Shown: positions 1 to 9,883, numbered from the stretch's first letter. The stretch: DNA of 64,000 bases from Brucella grignonensis (GCF_002252505.1 NZ_NNRL01000159.1:124001-188000), one strand, 5' to 3'. Notes: generated by a model not told the origin, from the sequence alone. A program made the numbers and translations.

Positions 1-817
1 TGCGCACGCCATGCTTGATGCCGCGCTGGATTTCTTCAACAGGCACACCCCAGGTTGGCTTCATCTTGCCGCCATACTTGTTGATGATTTCCTGCAAATC
101 TTCCGGCACAGACGACGAACCATGCATGACAAGATGCGTGTTTGGCAGCTTGCGATGGATTTCTTCGATCACATTCATCGCCAGCACTGAACCATCAGGC
201 TTGCGGCTGAACTTGTAAGCGCCATGCGATGTGCCCATAGCGATTGCCAGTGCATCGACCTTGGTTTCGCGAACGAATTTCACAGCTTCATCCGGATCGG
301 TCAGAAGCTGGTCATGCGAAAGCTGGCCTTCGGCACCATGACCGTCTTCTGCTTCACCCATGCCGGTTTCGAGTGAACCGAGAACACCCAGCTCACCTTC
401 AACCGAAATACCGCCAAGATGGGACATTTCACTGACCTGACGCGTAACGGAGACATTGTAGTCCCAGTCAGCCGGGGTCTTGCCATCGGCCTTGAGCGAG
501 CCGTCCATCATGACGGAGGTAAAGCCTGCCTGAATTGCGGTCATGCAAGTGGCGGCTTCATTGCCGTGATCAAGATGCACGCAAACAGGAATATGCGGAT
601 AGATTTCCGTGACCGCATCCATCATGTGGCGCAGCATGATATCGTTCGCATAGGAACGCGCACCGCGCGAAGCCTGCAGGATCACCGGCGCATTGGTCGC
701 ATCCGCCGCTTCCATAATGGCAAGCGCCTGTTCCATGTTGTTGATGTTGAAAGCCGGAACACCATAGCTGTGTTCAGCAGCGTGGTCGAGCAATTGCCGC
801 AGCGTAATACGCGCCAT
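1..817 (-). CDS. fba: Fructose-bisphosphate aldolase, class II (3' end outside window)
   Basis: Class II, metal-dependent aldolase that interconverts fructose 1,6-bisphosphate and two triose phosphates in the cytoplasm. Reading from the ATG at 817 ([20 protein letters not shown]) the frame is open to the left edge. It contains the zinc-ligand stretch [14 protein letters not shown] and the conserved segment ending in SVMMDGS. The extended form resembles the Calvin-cycle subtype of the family. An AGGAG ribosome site sits 8-10 bases before the ATG. The start is only 15 bp after the fbp stop, so the two genes form one operon and act on the same metabolite. The C-terminal part lies beyond base 1. 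Confidence 0.92.
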   Translation of the reverse strand, partial: MARITLRQLLDHAAEHSYGVPAFNINNMEQALAIMEAADATNAPVILQASRGARSYANDIMLRHMMDAVTEIYPHIPVCVHLDHGNEAATCMTAIQAGFTSVMMDGSLKADGKTPADWDYNVSVTRQVSEMSHLGGISVEGELGVLGSLETGMGEAEDGHGAEGQLSHDQLLTDPDEAVKFVRETKVDALAIAMGTSHGAYKFSRKPDGSVLAMNVIEEIHRKLPNTHLVMHGSSSVPEDLQEIINKYGGKMKPTWGVPVEEIQRGIKHGVR

Positions 818-832
818 TTCAGTTTCTCCTAA

Positions 833-1864
833 TTAGTTGCGCGAACGCGCGTAATACTCACCAAGAACGTCGACTTCTTCCGCAACACCGAACACCAGCG
901 CGCTGCGCTCGTGATAGGTTTCGGGAACGATATCGAGGATCGGTGTGGAACCATTGGTCGCCTTGCCACCAGCCTGCTGGCTGAGGAAAGCAATCGGATT
1001 GGCTTCATAAACGAGGCGTAGACGGCCTTTCTCATAGCCCGGACGCGCATCGTCCACGTAGAAGAAGATGCCGCCGCGCTGCATGATGCGATGCATGTCG
1101 CCGACAGCCGCACCCAACCAGCGCATATTGAAATTGCGCCCGCGCGGACCATCCTTGCCGTTGTAGCAATCGTCAACATAAGCCTTCATGCCGGCCGAGA
1201 GATGACGATAAACGGATGCGTTATAGGCGAGATCGGATGTACGCTCCGGAAGCATAACGTTCTTGCGGGTGATCTGGAAAATACCGTCCACCGGATCGAG
1301 TGTTGCAAAAAGCACGCCTTCACCAACCGAGAACGCGAGATCGATAGAATTACCGAACGACACATAACCCGCTGCCAGCTGACGATTGCCGGGCTGAAGG
1401 AAAGGCTCTGCCGTATCTGCCGGGAAAATTGAAAAGATAGTGCCAAGCGGCGCGCCAAGACCAACATTGCCGGAACCATCGAGCGGGTCGATTGCCACGG
1501 CAACCAGACCATCAGCCTTACCCGGAACCGGAAGGTCCGCTTCCTCGGAGAGAACCGATGCGGCACCAGCCGCAATCAGCAACTCAACGAAAAGATTGTG
1601 CGAACCAACATCAATGCTCTTCTGCTGGTCCTGATCGCTGTTCACGCCGACCAGTTTGCCCGGATCGCCGGGAAGAGAACCGCGCGCGATGCGACCGGCA
1701 AGACGGCCTGAACCTGCGAGAATGGCTTTGATTACATTGCTCGTTGCAAGACGCAAGCCATCCTGACCTGCCCAGGTATCGAGATATTCGCCAGCAGCCT
1801 GCGTATCGACACGGTCACTATCGCCAGCCAGAACCAGCGGTGCAAAATTTCCTGCCATCGTCAT
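833..1864 (-). CDS. fbp: Fructose-1,6-bisphosphatase, class I
   Basis: Hydrolyses fructose 1,6-bisphosphate to fructose 6-phosphate for gluconeogenesis. The protein has the class I metal-binding motif IDPLDGSGN near residue 130 and the C-terminal signature beginning GGKATNGSTPILDIVPETYH with a downstream HERSALVFG. The frame is open upstream to 1984, but the ATG at 1864 (MTMAGNFAPLVLAGDSDRV) follows a GGGAG-like ribosome site and matches the N-terminus I recall for Brucella homologues, so I chose it; this gives 343 residues. It is followed after 15 bp by fba. Class I rather than GlpX type is clear from these motifs. Confidence 0.93.
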   Translation of the reverse strand: MTMAGNFAPLVLAGDSDRVDTQAAGEYLDTWAGQDGLRLATSNVIKAILAGSGRLAGRIARGSLPGDPGKLVGVNSDQDQQKSIDVGSHNLFVELLIAAGAASVLSEEADLPVPGKADGLVAVAIDPLDGSGNVGLGAPLGTIFSIFPADTAEPFLQPGNRQLAAGYVSFGNSIDLAFSVGEGVLFATLDPVDGIFQITRKNVMLPERTSDLAYNASVYRHLSAGMKAYVDDCYNGKDGPRGRNFNMRWLGAAVGDMHRIMQRGGIFFYVDDARPGYEKGRLRLVYEANPIAFLSQQAGGKATNGSTPILDIVPETYHERSALVFGVAEEVDVLGEYYARSRN

Positions 1865-2336
1865 TCGCCCTGCTCCCGAAGAAGAGACAGTTGCAGCACG
1901 TTGGAAGTGGGGGAAACGGAATTCATTTACTGGCAATCTCCATGCAGATGTCTTCAAGACACGCCCGATAGTGGGCCGAGACACGGAGGACGTAACACCG
2001 TTCTGATATCATCACAATGATGTGGATAACATTATAACGATTTAAATGTGATAATATGTTTTAAAATGATGTTAATTACAGATAAGCTATGTCATCTCCC
2101 ATATGCGTTGGGCATTGCGAAGTGCCACGCGAGCCGACTGTCTATGCTCGCAAAAGCCCTCTTCCGGAAAATGGAGTGCTATAAAGCCTCTATAACGCGC
2201 ACTTACAGCGTTTTTCTGATTCCATTAAAGCCGGAAGCGCTCCGGCCATTTGCTTGAAGCACATTTTACTCCCCAAACCGTTTTATATGTTTTGGAACGC
2301 GACTGAGCGCAGGCACGCGAAAGGCCCCGCGGCTAT
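1865..2336. other. Intergenic region upstream of fbp
   Basis: No gene is visible in these 470 bases. The part nearest fbp (about 1995-2070) is AT-rich and contains short partial palindromes such as atcatcacaatgatg, which fits a promoter and regulator site for the fbp-fba operon. The part near 2230-2336 lies beyond the 3' end of the small membrane gene on the minus strand. I could not assign a regulator. Confidence 0.4.
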
Positions 2337-2531
2337 TCAGCTCTGCTTTTTCTTGTCGGGATCAAAAGTTACGAAGAAACGAAAAGCCGACCAAAGGCCC
2401 AGTGCGCCAAAAAGCATGGCCCAGCCGACACTGCCCATCCAAATCTCGAATGCGGTCCAGGCAAAACAGCTCCCTGAGATCAATACCCGAGTCCATAAAG
2501 GTCGAAATCGCGGGTCATCAAACTCAAACAT
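2337..2531 (-). CDS. Small two-helix membrane protein, DUF3329-like
   Basis: A 64-residue protein starting MFEFDDPRFRPLWTRVLIS. The N-terminal pattern (aromatic, D-P, F-R-P-L-W-x-R) followed by two hydrophobic segments (about residues 14-32 and 36-52) and a lysine-rich tail (DPDKKKQS) resembles small rhizobial inner-membrane proteins grouped as DUF3329. No function is known to me. It stands alone between the frc operon and fbp, on the same strand as both. The composition (many Trp and Phe, hydrophobic helices, charged end) supports a real gene rather than a chance frame. Confidence 0.6.
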   Translation of the reverse strand: MFEFDDPRFRPLWTRVLISGSCFAWTAFEIWMGSVGWAMLFGALGLWSAFRFFVTFDPDKKKQS

Positions 2532-2664
2532 TGGCCAACCTTGTTACGGTTTCACGTCTCCGAAACATCGCTCCGGAGAATATACGCCATGTCTAACGAG
2601 TTTCCGGGCATCCCGTAAGTACTCCGTGTTCAAGTCGACCGATATTTTGTGACTTTAAACGAAT

Positions 2665-2700
2665 TGTGTCTTCCGTCCTTGAACTAGGTCGGAAGACACA
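2665..2700 (-). terminator. Hairpin downstream of frcA
   Basis: A perfect 11-bp inverted repeat (tgtgtcttccg, then cggaagacaca) with a 14-base loop lies 28 bp beyond the frcA stop. On the minus strand it is followed by the moderately T-rich attcgttta. This fits an intrinsic terminator for the frcBCA operon, although the T run is weak. Confidence 0.5.
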
Positions 2701-2727
2701 GCTATTGCTCGATGTGGTGCTGGGCGA

Positions 2728-3510
2728 TCAGGCCGCCTCAGCGCGGGGTGCCATCGCTCCCGTCATCAGGGCCACAGCATCCGACATCGAATATTCTTTC
2801 GGATCGATCACCGTCAAACGACGGCCAAGACGATGGATATGGATGCGGTCGGCCACTTCAAACACATGCGGCATGTTATGTGAAATCAGCACTATAGGCA
2901 TGCCACGCGCCTTCACGTCCTGAATAAGCTCCAGAACGCGGCGGGATTCCTTCACACCAAGCGCAGCCGTCGGTTCATCCATAATGACAACTTTGGAGCC
3001 GAAAGCTGCAGCACGCGCGACCGCAACACCTTGCCGCTGTCCGCCCGACAATGTTTCCACGGCCTGGCCGATGTTCTGAATGGTCATCAGCCCCAGTTCC
3101 GAGAGTTTCTCACGGGCGATCTTTTCCATTGCACCACGATCAAGCATTCGCAGCCATGAGCCGAGCGGGCCTTTGCGGCGAATCTCACGCCCAAGAAAGA
3201 GATTGTCCGCAATGGAAAGTGCCGGGGAAAGAGCAAGGTTTTGATAAACCGTCTCAATGCCCGCATTGCGCGCTTCCATCGGCGAATGGAAGCTCACCGG
3301 CTTTCCATCCAGCTTGATTTCGCCTTCGTCGGGACGAACCGCACCTGACAGTGCCTTGATGAGCGAAGATTTACCCGCGCCATTGTCGCCAATGACGGCA
3401 AGAACCTCTCCCGGATAGAGATCAAAATCGGCATGGTCGAGGGCTGTGACGCGCCCGTAACGCTTAACCAGACCGCGTGCGGAAAGAACAGGCGTAACTG
3501 AGGGTTTCAT
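2728..3510 (-). CDS. frcA: Fructose ABC transporter, ATP-binding protein
   Basis: Energy-coupling ATPase of a CUT2-type sugar importer. Walker A is GDNGAGKSS (about residue 40), the signature is LSGGQRQGV, and Walker B is VVIMDEPTAA. At 260 residues it is a single-ATPase-domain protein, like rhizobial FrcA and unlike the usual double-domain RbsA type. The frame is open to 3531, but the ATG at 3508-3510 overlaps the frcC stop as ATGA, the usual translational coupling, so I take it as the start. A frcK kinase gene, present in Sinorhizobium, is not found after it; a hairpin at 2665-2700 ends the operon. Confidence 0.9.
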   Translation of the reverse strand: MKPSVTPVLSARGLVKRYGRVTALDHADFDLYPGEVLAVIGDNGAGKSSLIKALSGAVRPDEGEIKLDGKPVSFHSPMEARNAGIETVYQNLALSPALSIADNLFLGREIRRKGPLGSWLRMLDRGAMEKIAREKLSELGLMTIQNIGQAVETLSGGQRQGVAVARAAAFGSKVVIMDEPTAALGVKESRRVLELIQDVKARGMPIVLISHNMPHVFEVADRIHIHRLGRRLTVIDPKEYSMSDAVALMTGAMAPRAEAA

Positions 3511-4601
3511 GCGGCAGCCTTTCTGATCCATTGGTCAATCGCAACGGCGGCGATAATAAGAACGCCAATCAGGAGATAGGTCCATTGTGGATCTGTGCCC
3601 CAAAGGCGCAATCCGAGCGAGAAAACGCCCACGATCAGAGCACCAAACATTGTACCAAGGATCGAGCCTCGCCCGCCAAAGAGCGATATTCCGCCAATCA
3701 CCACGGCAGTTATGGATTCAATATTGGCAAACTGACCCGAAGTTGGTGAGACTGAACCAAGCCGCCCGATCATTGCCCAGCCAGCAAGTGCACAGATAAG
3801 CCCGGCCAGAACATAAACTGACATCAGGATCGGCTTGACCGACACGCCCGCAAGCTGTGCCGCTTCCGGATCATCACCAATAGCATAGACATGACGTCCC
3901 CAGGCGGTGTGGTTCAGGACAAACCAAAGCACCAGCACCAGCAGAACCATGGCGATAACACCATAGGTAAAGACCGCACCGCCAAAACGAATGCTTTCAC
4001 CAAAGAACTGCAGGATGGGCGCTTCAGCGGTAATTTCCTGCGCCCGAATGGTTTCATTCGCCGAATAGAGGAAGTTGGTAGCGAGGATCACCTGCCACAT
4101 GCCCAAAGTGACAATAAATGGGGGCAGTCGAACATAGGCAATCAAAAAACCATTGATGAAGCCACACAGCGCACCGGTCGCAAAACCGAACAAAATTGAG
4201 AGTTCCGCAGGCAGGCCATAGCGGAAGGTAAATTGTCCCATCACGACTGATGACAGCACCATAATGGCACCAACTGAAAGATCGATACCGGCTGTCAGGA
4301 TCACCAGAGTTTGTGCCGCCGCCACAATACCGGTTATCGCAACCTGCTGGAGAATGAGCGTCAACGCAAAGGCGGAAAAGAATTTCCCACCCAACGTAAT
4401 GCCAAACACCAACAGTGAAATCACCAGCACAATCAGTGGTACAGCCGCAGGATTGTGGTGCAGAAAATGCCGGAGCCGATAGAGCACCGAGTGATCGCCA
4501 TCATCAAATGATGCAACATCACTCGCACTTCGCGACAATGCGCTTTCATACTCCTGCATCGATGGCTTTACGGGGGCGGAGGTCGCCTCTGGCTCGCTCA
4601 T
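3507..4601 (-). CDS. frcC: Fructose ABC transporter, permease
   Basis: Inner-membrane permease of the BPD_transp_2 (RbsC-like) family, 364 residues. After a polar N-terminal stretch of about 50 residues come eight to ten hydrophobic segments. The family pattern AGIDLSVGAIMVLSSVVMG and the late GGRGSILGT motif are visible. It lies between frcB and frcA on the same strand and overlaps frcA by four bases. The 233-bp gap to frcB is filled with palindromic repeats, which may lower expression of frcCA relative to the binding protein. Confidence 0.9.
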   Translation of the reverse strand: MSEPEATSAPVKPSMQEYESALSRSASDVASFDDGDHSVLYRLRHFLHHNPAAVPLIVLVISLLVFGITLGGKFFSAFALTLILQQVAITGIVAAAQTLVILTAGIDLSVGAIMVLSSVVMGQFTFRYGLPAELSILFGFATGALCGFINGFLIAYVRLPPFIVTLGMWQVILATNFLYSANETIRAQEITAEAPILQFFGESIRFGGAVFTYGVIAMVLLVLVLWFVLNHTAWGRHVYAIGDDPEAAQLAGVSVKPILMSVYVLAGLICALAGWAMIGRLGSVSPTSGQFANIESITAVVIGGISLFGGRGSILGTMFGALIVGVFSLGLRLWGTDPQWTYLLIGVLIIAAVAIDQWIRKAAA

Positions 4602-4654
4602 GTCAGTCTCCTGCTGTCTTGTGCAAGAGCACCCGGCAGAAAATGCCGGATGCG

Positions 4655-4834
4655 AAGGTTCCTGAAAGCATTTCCAGCAAAAATGCGAAGCGATTTTGCG
4701 TCGGATAATGCGTAAAATAAACAGTCCAGGTGTTAGAGCGCCGTGCGTCCTTTCGGATGCACAAAGGACGCTCTAACTTTTTGGTTTTAAGCACATTGTA
4801 TCCTAAAGACGGCTCCCACCTTTCGGGATGTGCT
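4655..4834. repeat. Palindromic intergenic repeat cluster
   Basis: The space between frcB and frcC is occupied by repeat units. One is the palindrome at 4732-4777, bounded by gttagagcg and cgctctaac, preceded by a unit with gcgaagcgattttgcgtcgg. A third (4790-4834) reads on the minus strand gcacatcccgaaaggtggga, a variant of the cccgaaaagtgtgaag units found at 6191, 9904 and 12078. It directly abuts the frcB stop codon. Confidence 0.75.
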
Positions 4835-5866
4835 TTAGCCCCAGCATTTGCCAAGAGCAGTTTTGGTGTCGATTGACTCCACACCCGCAACAGGCTTGTC
4901 AGTGACCAGCGCCACACCCGTATCGACAAAGGTCTTGCCTTCGGTCGGCTTTGGCTTTTCGCCGGTGTCAGCGAATTTCTTGATCGCTTCGATGCCAAGA
5001 GCAGCCATCTGCAGCGGATATTGCTGCGATGTTGCGCCAATCACACCGGCTTCAACATTCTTGACACCAGGGCAACCACCGTCGATCGACACGATCAGAA
5101 CGTCTTTTTCACGCCCCACCGCCTTCAATGCTTCATAAGCGCCAGCAGCAGCCGGTTCATTGATGGTGTGGACGACATTGACGGTCGGGTCTTTCTGGAG
5201 AAGGTTTTCCATGGCGCGACGACCACCTTCTTCATTACCATCGGTCAGATCGCGGCCGACGATGCGTGGATCGTCTTCATCGCCAAGCTTGGTCTTGTCC
5301 TTCGGATCAATGCCGAAGCCAACATCAAAGCCCTGATCACGCAGAACATCCACGCTCGGCTGAGACGCGGTAAGATTCAGGAAGGCAACGCGCGCATCCT
5401 TGGCTTTATCGCCAAGCGTTGCTGCGGCCCACTTGCCCACCAGCTCACCCGCAAGGAAATTGTCTGTCGCAAAGGTCGCATCAGCCGCATCGGCTGGCTC
5501 CAGAGGTGTATCAAGCGCAATGATAAGTGCACCAGCATCGCGCGCTTTTTGCAGCGATGGTACAATACCCTTCGTGTCGGAAGCAGTGATCAGAATACCT
5601 TTGGCACCATCTGCAATGCAGGTTTCGATCGCAGCAACCTGACTTTCGGAATCGCCATCAATCTTGCCCGCATAGGTTTTGAGATTGACGCCAAGTTCCT
5701 TGGCTTTGGCAATAGCGCCTTCCTTCATCTTAACAAAAAATGGATTGGTATCCGTCTTGGTGATCAGGCATGCACCAACATCAGCAGCATTGGCTGGACC
5801 GACTGCGGAAGCGGCGACACCAAGCGTAAAGGCAGCAACAGCTGCCGAGAGAACTGTCTTCTTCAT
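4835..5866 (-). CDS. frcB: Fructose ABC transporter, periplasmic binding protein
   Basis: Periplasmic sugar-binding protein of the RbsB-like fold, 343 residues. An N-terminal signal peptide ([20 protein letters not shown], cut near ANAAD) precedes the mature domain. Family elements include [17 protein letters not shown], the ITASDTKGI and IALDTPLE strands, and VSIDGGCPG. The ATG at 5866 follows gggaggaagttt; the open frame runs further up to 5944 but that extension has no signal peptide. This is the first gene of frcBCA and is divergent from frcR across a 455-bp region with a strong palindrome. Confidence 0.93.
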   Translation of the reverse strand: MKKTVLSAAVAAFTLGVAASAVGPANAADVGACLITKTDTNPFFVKMKEGAIAKAKELGVNLKTYAGKIDGDSESQVAAIETCIADGAKGILITASDTKGIVPSLQKARDAGALIIALDTPLEPADAADATFATDNFLAGELVGKWAAATLGDKAKDARVAFLNLTASQPSVDVLRDQGFDVGFGIDPKDKTKLGDEDDPRIVGRDLTDGNEEGGRRAMENLLQKDPTVNVVHTINEPAAAGAYEALKAVGREKDVLIVSIDGGCPGVKNVEAGVIGATSQQYPLQMAALGIEAIKKFADTGEKPKPTEGKTFVDTGVALVTDKPVAGVESIDTKTALGKCWG

Positions 5867-5942
5867 AAACTTCCTCCCAGAGTGAAACCGGTTCCTCTTC
5901 CCCCGGCGTAACGAAAGCAAAACACGGCTTCGTAAGAGAGTC

Positions 5943-5971
5943 AATTAATAAATCCACTTGATTTATTAATT
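5943..5971. promoter_or_regulatory. Perfect 12-bp palindrome, candidate FrcR operator
   Basis: The half-sites aattaataaatc and gatttattaatt form a perfect 12-bp inverted repeat around the spacer cactt, 77 bp upstream of the frcB start. ROK-family repressors commonly bind AT-rich palindromes of this shape, and the ROK gene frcR is divergent from frcB. Assignment to FrcR is inference from position and form. Confidence 0.6.
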
Positions 5972-6108
5972 TGCTGTGTCACTCTTCAGGTGAGAGATTG
6001 AGATTGGCCAATTTGTCTTGCAGGTGCCGCTGGCATCTAAGCTGATGTTTCTATTTAACATGTTCTACAAATGAGGGCTTTTTCTGCTTCGTCGAATGGA
6101 GTAGGCCA

Positions 6109-6296
6109 ATCGATATCAGAGCATGTATCCCATAGGTGGGAGCCGGTTTTGGAAGAAAGACATGCGTCAAACTAAAGCGTGACATCACTCTTTAGAGCGC
6201 GTCCCGAAAAGTGTGAAGCAGCTTTCGGAAAAGATACGCTTTAAAACAAACACTTAGAGCGCCGATCTGATTCAATCAGATCGAAACGCACTCTAG
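6109..6296. repeat. Palindromic intergenic repeat, two units
   Basis: The second unit (6191-6296) runs from tttagagcgcgtcccgaaaa to cgaaacgcactctag and contains the inner palindrome gatctgattcaatcagatc. It matches the unit at 9904-10008 along nearly its whole length. The first unit (about 6109-6160) is a diverged copy containing gtgggagccggtttt. Together they fill the leader region of frcR. Confidence 0.8.
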
Positions 6297-6321
6297 AATA
6301 TGCGGGACCTTGGGAGAGGAC

Positions 6322-7608
6322 ATGGCCAGACACACTTCAGAACGTAGTTCTGATCAACACGGCGGGCCCGCCGTGGCAGGTTCCGCCATGCCGCAATTCA
6401 CCCAAGCCGGAGCAAGCATCAATCGTGGCTCTAACCAGATCGGTGTGCGCGCTTACAACGAGCGCCTCGTTCTTGCGCTGGTGCGCCGACATGGTTCAAT
6501 GGCCCGTGCCGATATCGCCCGCAAGACCGGGCTGTCTGCACAAACCATTTCAGTAATCATCCGCGAGCTGGAAAAAGACGGCCTGATCACACAAGGCGAA
6601 CGCGTACGCGGGCGTGTTGGGCAACCTTCAATGCCCATGCGGCTTGCTGCAGATGGCGTCTTTTCGTTTGGTCTGAAGATCGGCCGCCGCAGCGCCGAGA
6701 TCATCTTGATGGATTTTCTTGGCAACATCCGTCAACGTCGCCACATCACCTATCGCTGGCCTGTGCCGGATCAAATCCACAAGTTCTCCTTTGATAGCAT
6801 CAAAGCGTTTACTGCCGCACTTGATGCAGACAAACGAGAACGTATTGCAGGGCTCGGCATTGCGCTTCCATTTGAGCTCTGGAACTGGGTGGAAGAAGTC
6901 GGTGCACCTGCGGCCGATATGAATGCCTGGCTTGATGCCGATCTGATCAACGATTTCGGCTCCGCCTTACCATTTCCGGTTTACCTACAGAATGACGGAA
7001 CAGCGGCCTGTGGTGCGGAACTGACATTCGGACGTGGGCCTGAATTTACCGATTTCGTCTATTTCTCAATTGGGTCATTCATTGGCGGCGGCGTAGTTTT
7101 GAACAACACGCTCTACCCCGGACGAACCGGTAATGCTGGCGCTCTGGGTTCGATGCCCATGCGCATGCGTGGAACAGACGACGCGCGCGAAACCATGCAA
7201 TTAATCGATACCGCATCGCTCTTTGTTCTCGAACGCATGTTGCAGGAGAGCAATATTTCTTCCGATGACCTTTGGCTTTCGCCTGAACGCTGGCCAGATT
7301 TCGGCATTTTGCTCGATGAATGGATCGCATTGGCCGCGCGTGGCCTCGCCCATGCAGCGATTGCAGCCGCAGCCGTGATTGATTTTCCAGCGGCAATTAT
7401 TGACGGCTGGCTGCCAGAAAATGTCCGCCACAGGATCGTTGAAGCGACGAAGCTCGAGCTTACGCGCATCGACCTGCAAGGTCTTTCCGCACCCGAGATT
7501 GTCGAAGGGAAAGTCGGCGTTCATGGAAAAGCGATGGGCGCTGCGAGCCTGCCGCTTTCCCATCGCTATCTTTTCGACCAAAGCGTCCTCTTCAAAGACA
7601 GTGCCTGA
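6322..7608 (+). CDS. frcR: ROK-family transcriptional regulator of the frc operon
   Basis: 428-residue regulator with an N-terminal winged helix-turn-helix (about residues 40-100; HGSMARADIARKTGLSAQTI) and a C-terminal sugar-kinase-like ROK domain with the glycine-rich segment IGSFIGGGVVLN. The ATG at 6322 follows gggagaggac; an in-frame TTG at 6310 lacks this spacing. It is divergent from frcBCA, as in Sinorhizobium, where FrcR belongs to the fructose locus. It probably represses frcBCA through the palindrome at 5943-5971, with sugar as the releasing ligand; this last point is inference. Confidence 0.8.
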   Translation: MARHTSERSSDQHGGPAVAGSAMPQFTQAGASINRGSNQIGVRAYNERLVLALVRRHGSMARADIARKTGLSAQTISVIIRELEKDGLITQGERVRGRVGQPSMPMRLAADGVFSFGLKIGRRSAEIILMDFLGNIRQRRHITYRWPVPDQIHKFSFDSIKAFTAALDADKRERIAGLGIALPFELWNWVEEVGAPAADMNAWLDADLINDFGSALPFPVYLQNDGTAACGAELTFGRGPEFTDFVYFSIGSFIGGGVVLNNTLYPGRTGNAGALGSMPMRMRGTDDARETMQLIDTASLFVLERMLQESNISSDDLWLSPERWPDFGILLDEWIALAARGLAHAAIAAAAVIDFPAAIIDGWLPENVRHRIVEATKLELTRIDLQGLSAPEIVEGKVGVHGKAMGAASLPLSHRYLFDQSVLFKDSA

Positions 7609-7750
7609 TAGAATGTTCTTTGGCGATGCCGCGAAAAACCGCGCCATAGTCCCACTCGGTGAGCTCCGGGGTGAGGTTGAATCCCAGCACCAGAGCATAA
7701 TTCGTCGTCAGAGTTTCGCAGGCATCATAACCACCCCACAAGGCTGACCT
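7592..7750 (-). pseudogene. Possible remnant of an unidentified gene
   Basis: On the minus strand, 52 codons are open from just after a TAA at 7751-7753 to a TGA at 7592-7594, with no ATG start. The translation (for example TNYALVLGFNLTPELTEWDY) has the composition of a real protein, and its end overlaps the 3' end of frcR. I do not recognise the family. The next genes downstream of frcR are also broken, so this may be part of the same decayed locus. Confidence 0.35.
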
Positions 7751-7810
7751 TTATCCGAGTAAATATTCCAAGAAGTACATTTTCTTTGGGCATATAACAG
7801 ATGACGTAAT

Positions 7811-9444
7811 TCATCCATCTCCTGCCAGATGCACAATAAAATTATGTCCGTATGACACTTTGCCTAAAACATACTGCCCCTCTTTGGGACGAACCAGTCC
7901 TTCTGCCAGGCGAAAGCTACCATCTCGCCAAACGATATCCGCTGCCCATGCCCGACCCAAACACTGATGGGCAACCCGATCAGCAAGCTCAAGCAGTTCA
8001 TCAAGGTCTGTTGAAATCAGCAAAACTGCTTTGCCCGCGTCCGCTGCATCGCTGATACGCTGGCGGGTGGCACGAATATTTTTTACATCGGGACCGTAAG
8101 TTGGCTTTGCAAAAATAACTGCCTCCGCTGAGCCGGTCAGCTCATGTGCCAACAAAACTTTCTGAATGTTTCCCCCAGACAATGTTCCTACGGGTGTCTG
8201 GAAATCCGGCGTGCGAATATCAAAGTTCCGCACATGCTCCTGAGCCTGCAAACGAATGGACTGCGGTTTTTCAATACCTTTTTTTCAGAAAGGCGAGGCT
8301 CCAATATCCTTGAGCAAAAAATTAGTCGCGACGGCGAATGCGCCAACAGTACCTTCGCCCAATCGGTCGTCAGTCACATAACGCAGCCCCGCTGCGCGAC
8401 GTTCTCCCACTGTAAGAGAACCGATTTCGGCACCATGCAGCTTCACACTTCCCGAGGAAGGCATCTGCCCGGCCAAGGCTTCCGCAAGCTCCTTCTGACC
8501 GTTGCCGTCGATGCCGGCAATGCCGAGCACTTCTTTCGATCTCAGCGCAATTGAAACATCACGAACTGGAATACGTCCTGCATTTGAATTCAGCTTTGAA
8601 ACTTCCAGCACCACGGAACCCAACTCACGGGTGGCGCGATACTCGCTGGCGCTATCGTCCGTTGCGGACTGGCCAAACATCAGACGGATGATATTGGCCG
8701 TATTCTGCTGATCACTATTGGCATTGAGTTCATCAGGGGTGATAGCACCGGCATTTTTACCAAGGCGTAACATCGAAATCCTGTCACCATATGCAAGTGC
8801 TTCGTTGAGCTTATGCGTGATGAAAATGACCGCAAGCCCCTCGGCAACCAGTCGGCGCATTAACTCTCCAAGAGAAACGGCCTCGTTGGGGGGCAGCATA
8901 GCGGTCGCTTCATCGAGAATGAGACAGCGGCTGCCACGCATCAAAGCGCGCAAAATTTCGACCTGCTGACGCTCACCTAGGGAAAGGCTGGAGACCAGCG
9001 CAAAAGGATCAACGCGCAGACCGATGCGGCTTGCAGTTTCATTGATACACTTTGCAATGCCGCTGCGATCCGGCTTACGCCACCATACCCCACCAAGGGT
9101 GAAATTATCGACGACCGTCAGGCTTGGCACCAGCATCGAATGCTGAAACACCGTGCCTATTCCTAATGCGAGGGCATGGCGGGGAGACGTTATATTGACG
9201 GCTGAACCATCAATTTCGATACAGCCGTTATCTGACTGCTGAAGCCCCGACAACATACCAACCAATGTAGATTTTCCGGCACCGTTTTCGCCAAGCAGAA
9301 CATGAACTTCACCCGGCCAAATATCTGTGCTGACATTGTTATTGGCTATAGCGCCGGGAAAGCGCTTGGTAATACCACGCAGCCCAACAAATGGCTTTGT
9401 ACTGGAATTCGGAGGAAGGCCGCGTTTGTCACTGACGCCTGCAT
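7811..9444 (-). pseudogene. Broken ABC transporter ATPase of the BMP/nucleoside uptake type
   Basis: A double-domain ATPase like those paired with BMP-family binding proteins. The first domain has Walker A GENGAGKSTLVGMLSG, signature LSLGERQQ and Walker B CLILDEATAML; the second has LSGGNIQKVLLAHEL. Two lesions are visible. An in-frame TGA at 8285-8287 interrupts the frame between the domains, since both halves are in the same frame. At the 5' end the only plausible ATG (9444) is out of frame with the Walker A region, and a TGA lies in frame just upstream. No permease genes follow. The gene is very probably inactive. Confidence 0.8.
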
Positions 9445-9445
9445 C

Positions 9446-9817
9446 TCAACATCCTTCATGCAAATCCTTGATCATAGCGGCGTAAACCGGCGTCAGGTCC
9501 CAGATAACGGATGAAAGAAGATCGCCTTTATCAATCGACGTCTTTTCGCCGATAACATCAATGAAATAGGCTTTCCCGCCATCGGTGGCCGGTGTCGTTT
9601 CAACGGCCTGCAACATGCCAAAACTCGAACCGTTGCCCTGCCCGAAGATAATGTCCGCGCCAGAGGCAATAACGGTTTCAGCCACGCGCTTACCGCCGGC
9701 AGCATCAGCATAAGCTGCCGGTCCGATCACCGTATAACGAACTTCAACAGCTGGGTTCCCAGCCTTCACCCCCTGTGCAAAAGCAACCGACATATTGTTC
9801 CACGACGGTGGCGCAAC
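9446..9817 (-). pseudogene. C-terminal fragment of a BMP-family substrate-binding protein
   Basis: The translation from about 9817 (GVAPPSWNNMSVAFAQGVKA) through VIASGADIIFGQGNGSSFGM matches the C-terminal half of BMP/Med lipoproteins, which bind nucleosides or related compounds. The N-terminal half with the signal peptide is missing; upstream lie a hairpin and a palindromic repeat. It precedes the broken ATPase on the same strand, so this is the remains of one uptake operon. Confidence 0.75.
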
Positions 9818-9855
9818 GCCGGGGATATGACAGTGGCGTTTAACGCCCGAGGAAA

Positions 9856-9883
9856 AATAGGGGTCCTAAATCGGACCCCTATT
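9856..9883 (-). terminator. Intrinsic terminator of the DUF3302/hlyD operon
   Basis: Perfect 11-bp stem (aataggggtcc with ggacccctatt) around a 6-base loop. On the minus strand it is followed by tatttttcc. It lies 120 bp beyond the HlyD stop, after the repeat unit. Confidence 0.7.

Noticed and set aside
4603..5040. 145-codon open frame on the minus strand overlapping the 3' part of frcB
   Set aside because: It is the shadow of frcB in another frame and continues through the palindromic repeats; composition and lack of a ribosome site do not support a gene.
5021..5911. 296-codon plus-strand frame antisense to frcB
   Set aside because: Entirely antisense to a clear binding-protein gene with a signal peptide; its translation has no recognisable domain.
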